Assembly (NCBI GenBank): GCA_016206945.1
Contig: JACQQP010000087.1
Span: 1 to 5,363 of the forward strand
Length of the DNA: 5,363 bases
Source: Candidatus Omnitrophota bacterium
GTDB taxonomy: Bacteria; Omnitrophota; Omnitrophia; Omnitrophales; Danuiimicrobiaceae
Direction: 5' to 3'
Position numbers and translations under genes: made by a program. Under the pieces are notes generated by a model. The model had not been told where the DNA came from. It did no database searches and was given only the letters and a program-made list of their open reading frames with translations. Below, in pieces: positions 5,276-5,363 of the stretch (position 1 is the stretch's first letter; each line of letters begins with the position of its first letter).

Positions 5276-5363
5276 CCTTCCCCCCTTGTGGGGGAAGGTT
5301 AGGATGGGGGGATAAGGTGATGTGTTCACCCCCACCTCTATCCTCCCCCATCGAGGGGGAGGA
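5276..5363. repeat. C/G-rich double-hairpin dispersed repeat, running off the window
   Basis: The left hairpin is CCTTCCCCC (5276-5284) with GGGGGAAGG (5290-5298), loop CTTGT. The right hairpin is TCCTCCCCC (5341-5349) with GGGGGAGGA (5355-5363), loop ATCGA, ending exactly at the window edge. Between them AGGAT (5301-5305) complements ATCCT (5340-5344), and GGGGG (5306-5310) complements CCCCC (5329-5333). The whole can therefore fold as a central stem bracketed by two outer hairpins. This layout resembles widespread intergenic repeats of the CCCTCCCC...GGGGAGGG type found in many bacterial genomes. It may continue beyond the window. No gene is visible in it. Confidence 0.75.

Noticed and set aside
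5043..5363. CRISPR array
   Set aside because: There are only two diverged direct copies, no regular spacers and strong internal palindromes of different families, so this is not a CRISPR structure.

Overview
The window looks like a chromosomal segment of a Gram-negative bacterium, probably from an uncultured lineage. Three things suggest this: a tRNA gene with no encoded CCA, genes lacking well-placed Shine-Dalgarno sequences, and gene-free flanks packed with palindromic dispersed repeats as often seen in environmental genomes. I have a weak impression of Omnitrophota or a related candidate phylum from the style of the repeats and the gene set, but nothing here proves the taxon.

Layout. Bases 1-70 are a tRNA-Pro(UGG) whose first four bases lie outside the window. 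Bases 71-351 carry no gene. They hold a 3 x AGTAC tandem repeat, a roughly 197-bp nested palindromic element (91-287) built from several small hairpins inside a closing stem, and a weak candidate promoter just before the first gene. Bases 352-5010 are one tight three-gene operon on the + strand: a GldA-type ABC ATPase, a fused GldF-GldG protein (ABC-2 permease plus a large extracytoplasmic domain), and a membrane-anchored DUF4340 protein. The first junction overlaps by one base (TGATG) and the second leaves one base between stop and start. Bases 5007-5363 are again gene-free. A 217-bp MITE-like mosaic of inverted and direct repeats begins at the last operon stop codon, about 50 unremarkable bases follow, and a C/G-rich double-hairpin repeat runs off the window end.

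How the genes work together. The ATPase should sit in the cytoplasm and drive the six-helix permease half of the second protein. The GldG half and the DUF4340 protein are both predicted to project into the periplasm, where they could act together on whatever the transporter moves or extracts. GldA/GldF/GldG are needed for gliding in Flavobacterium, but relatives occur widely in non-gliding bacteria, usually with DUF4340, and their substrate is unknown. This is therefore a recognisable but functionally unexplained transport cassette, not a new gene family. The least explained parts of the window are the two palindromic elements flanking it.
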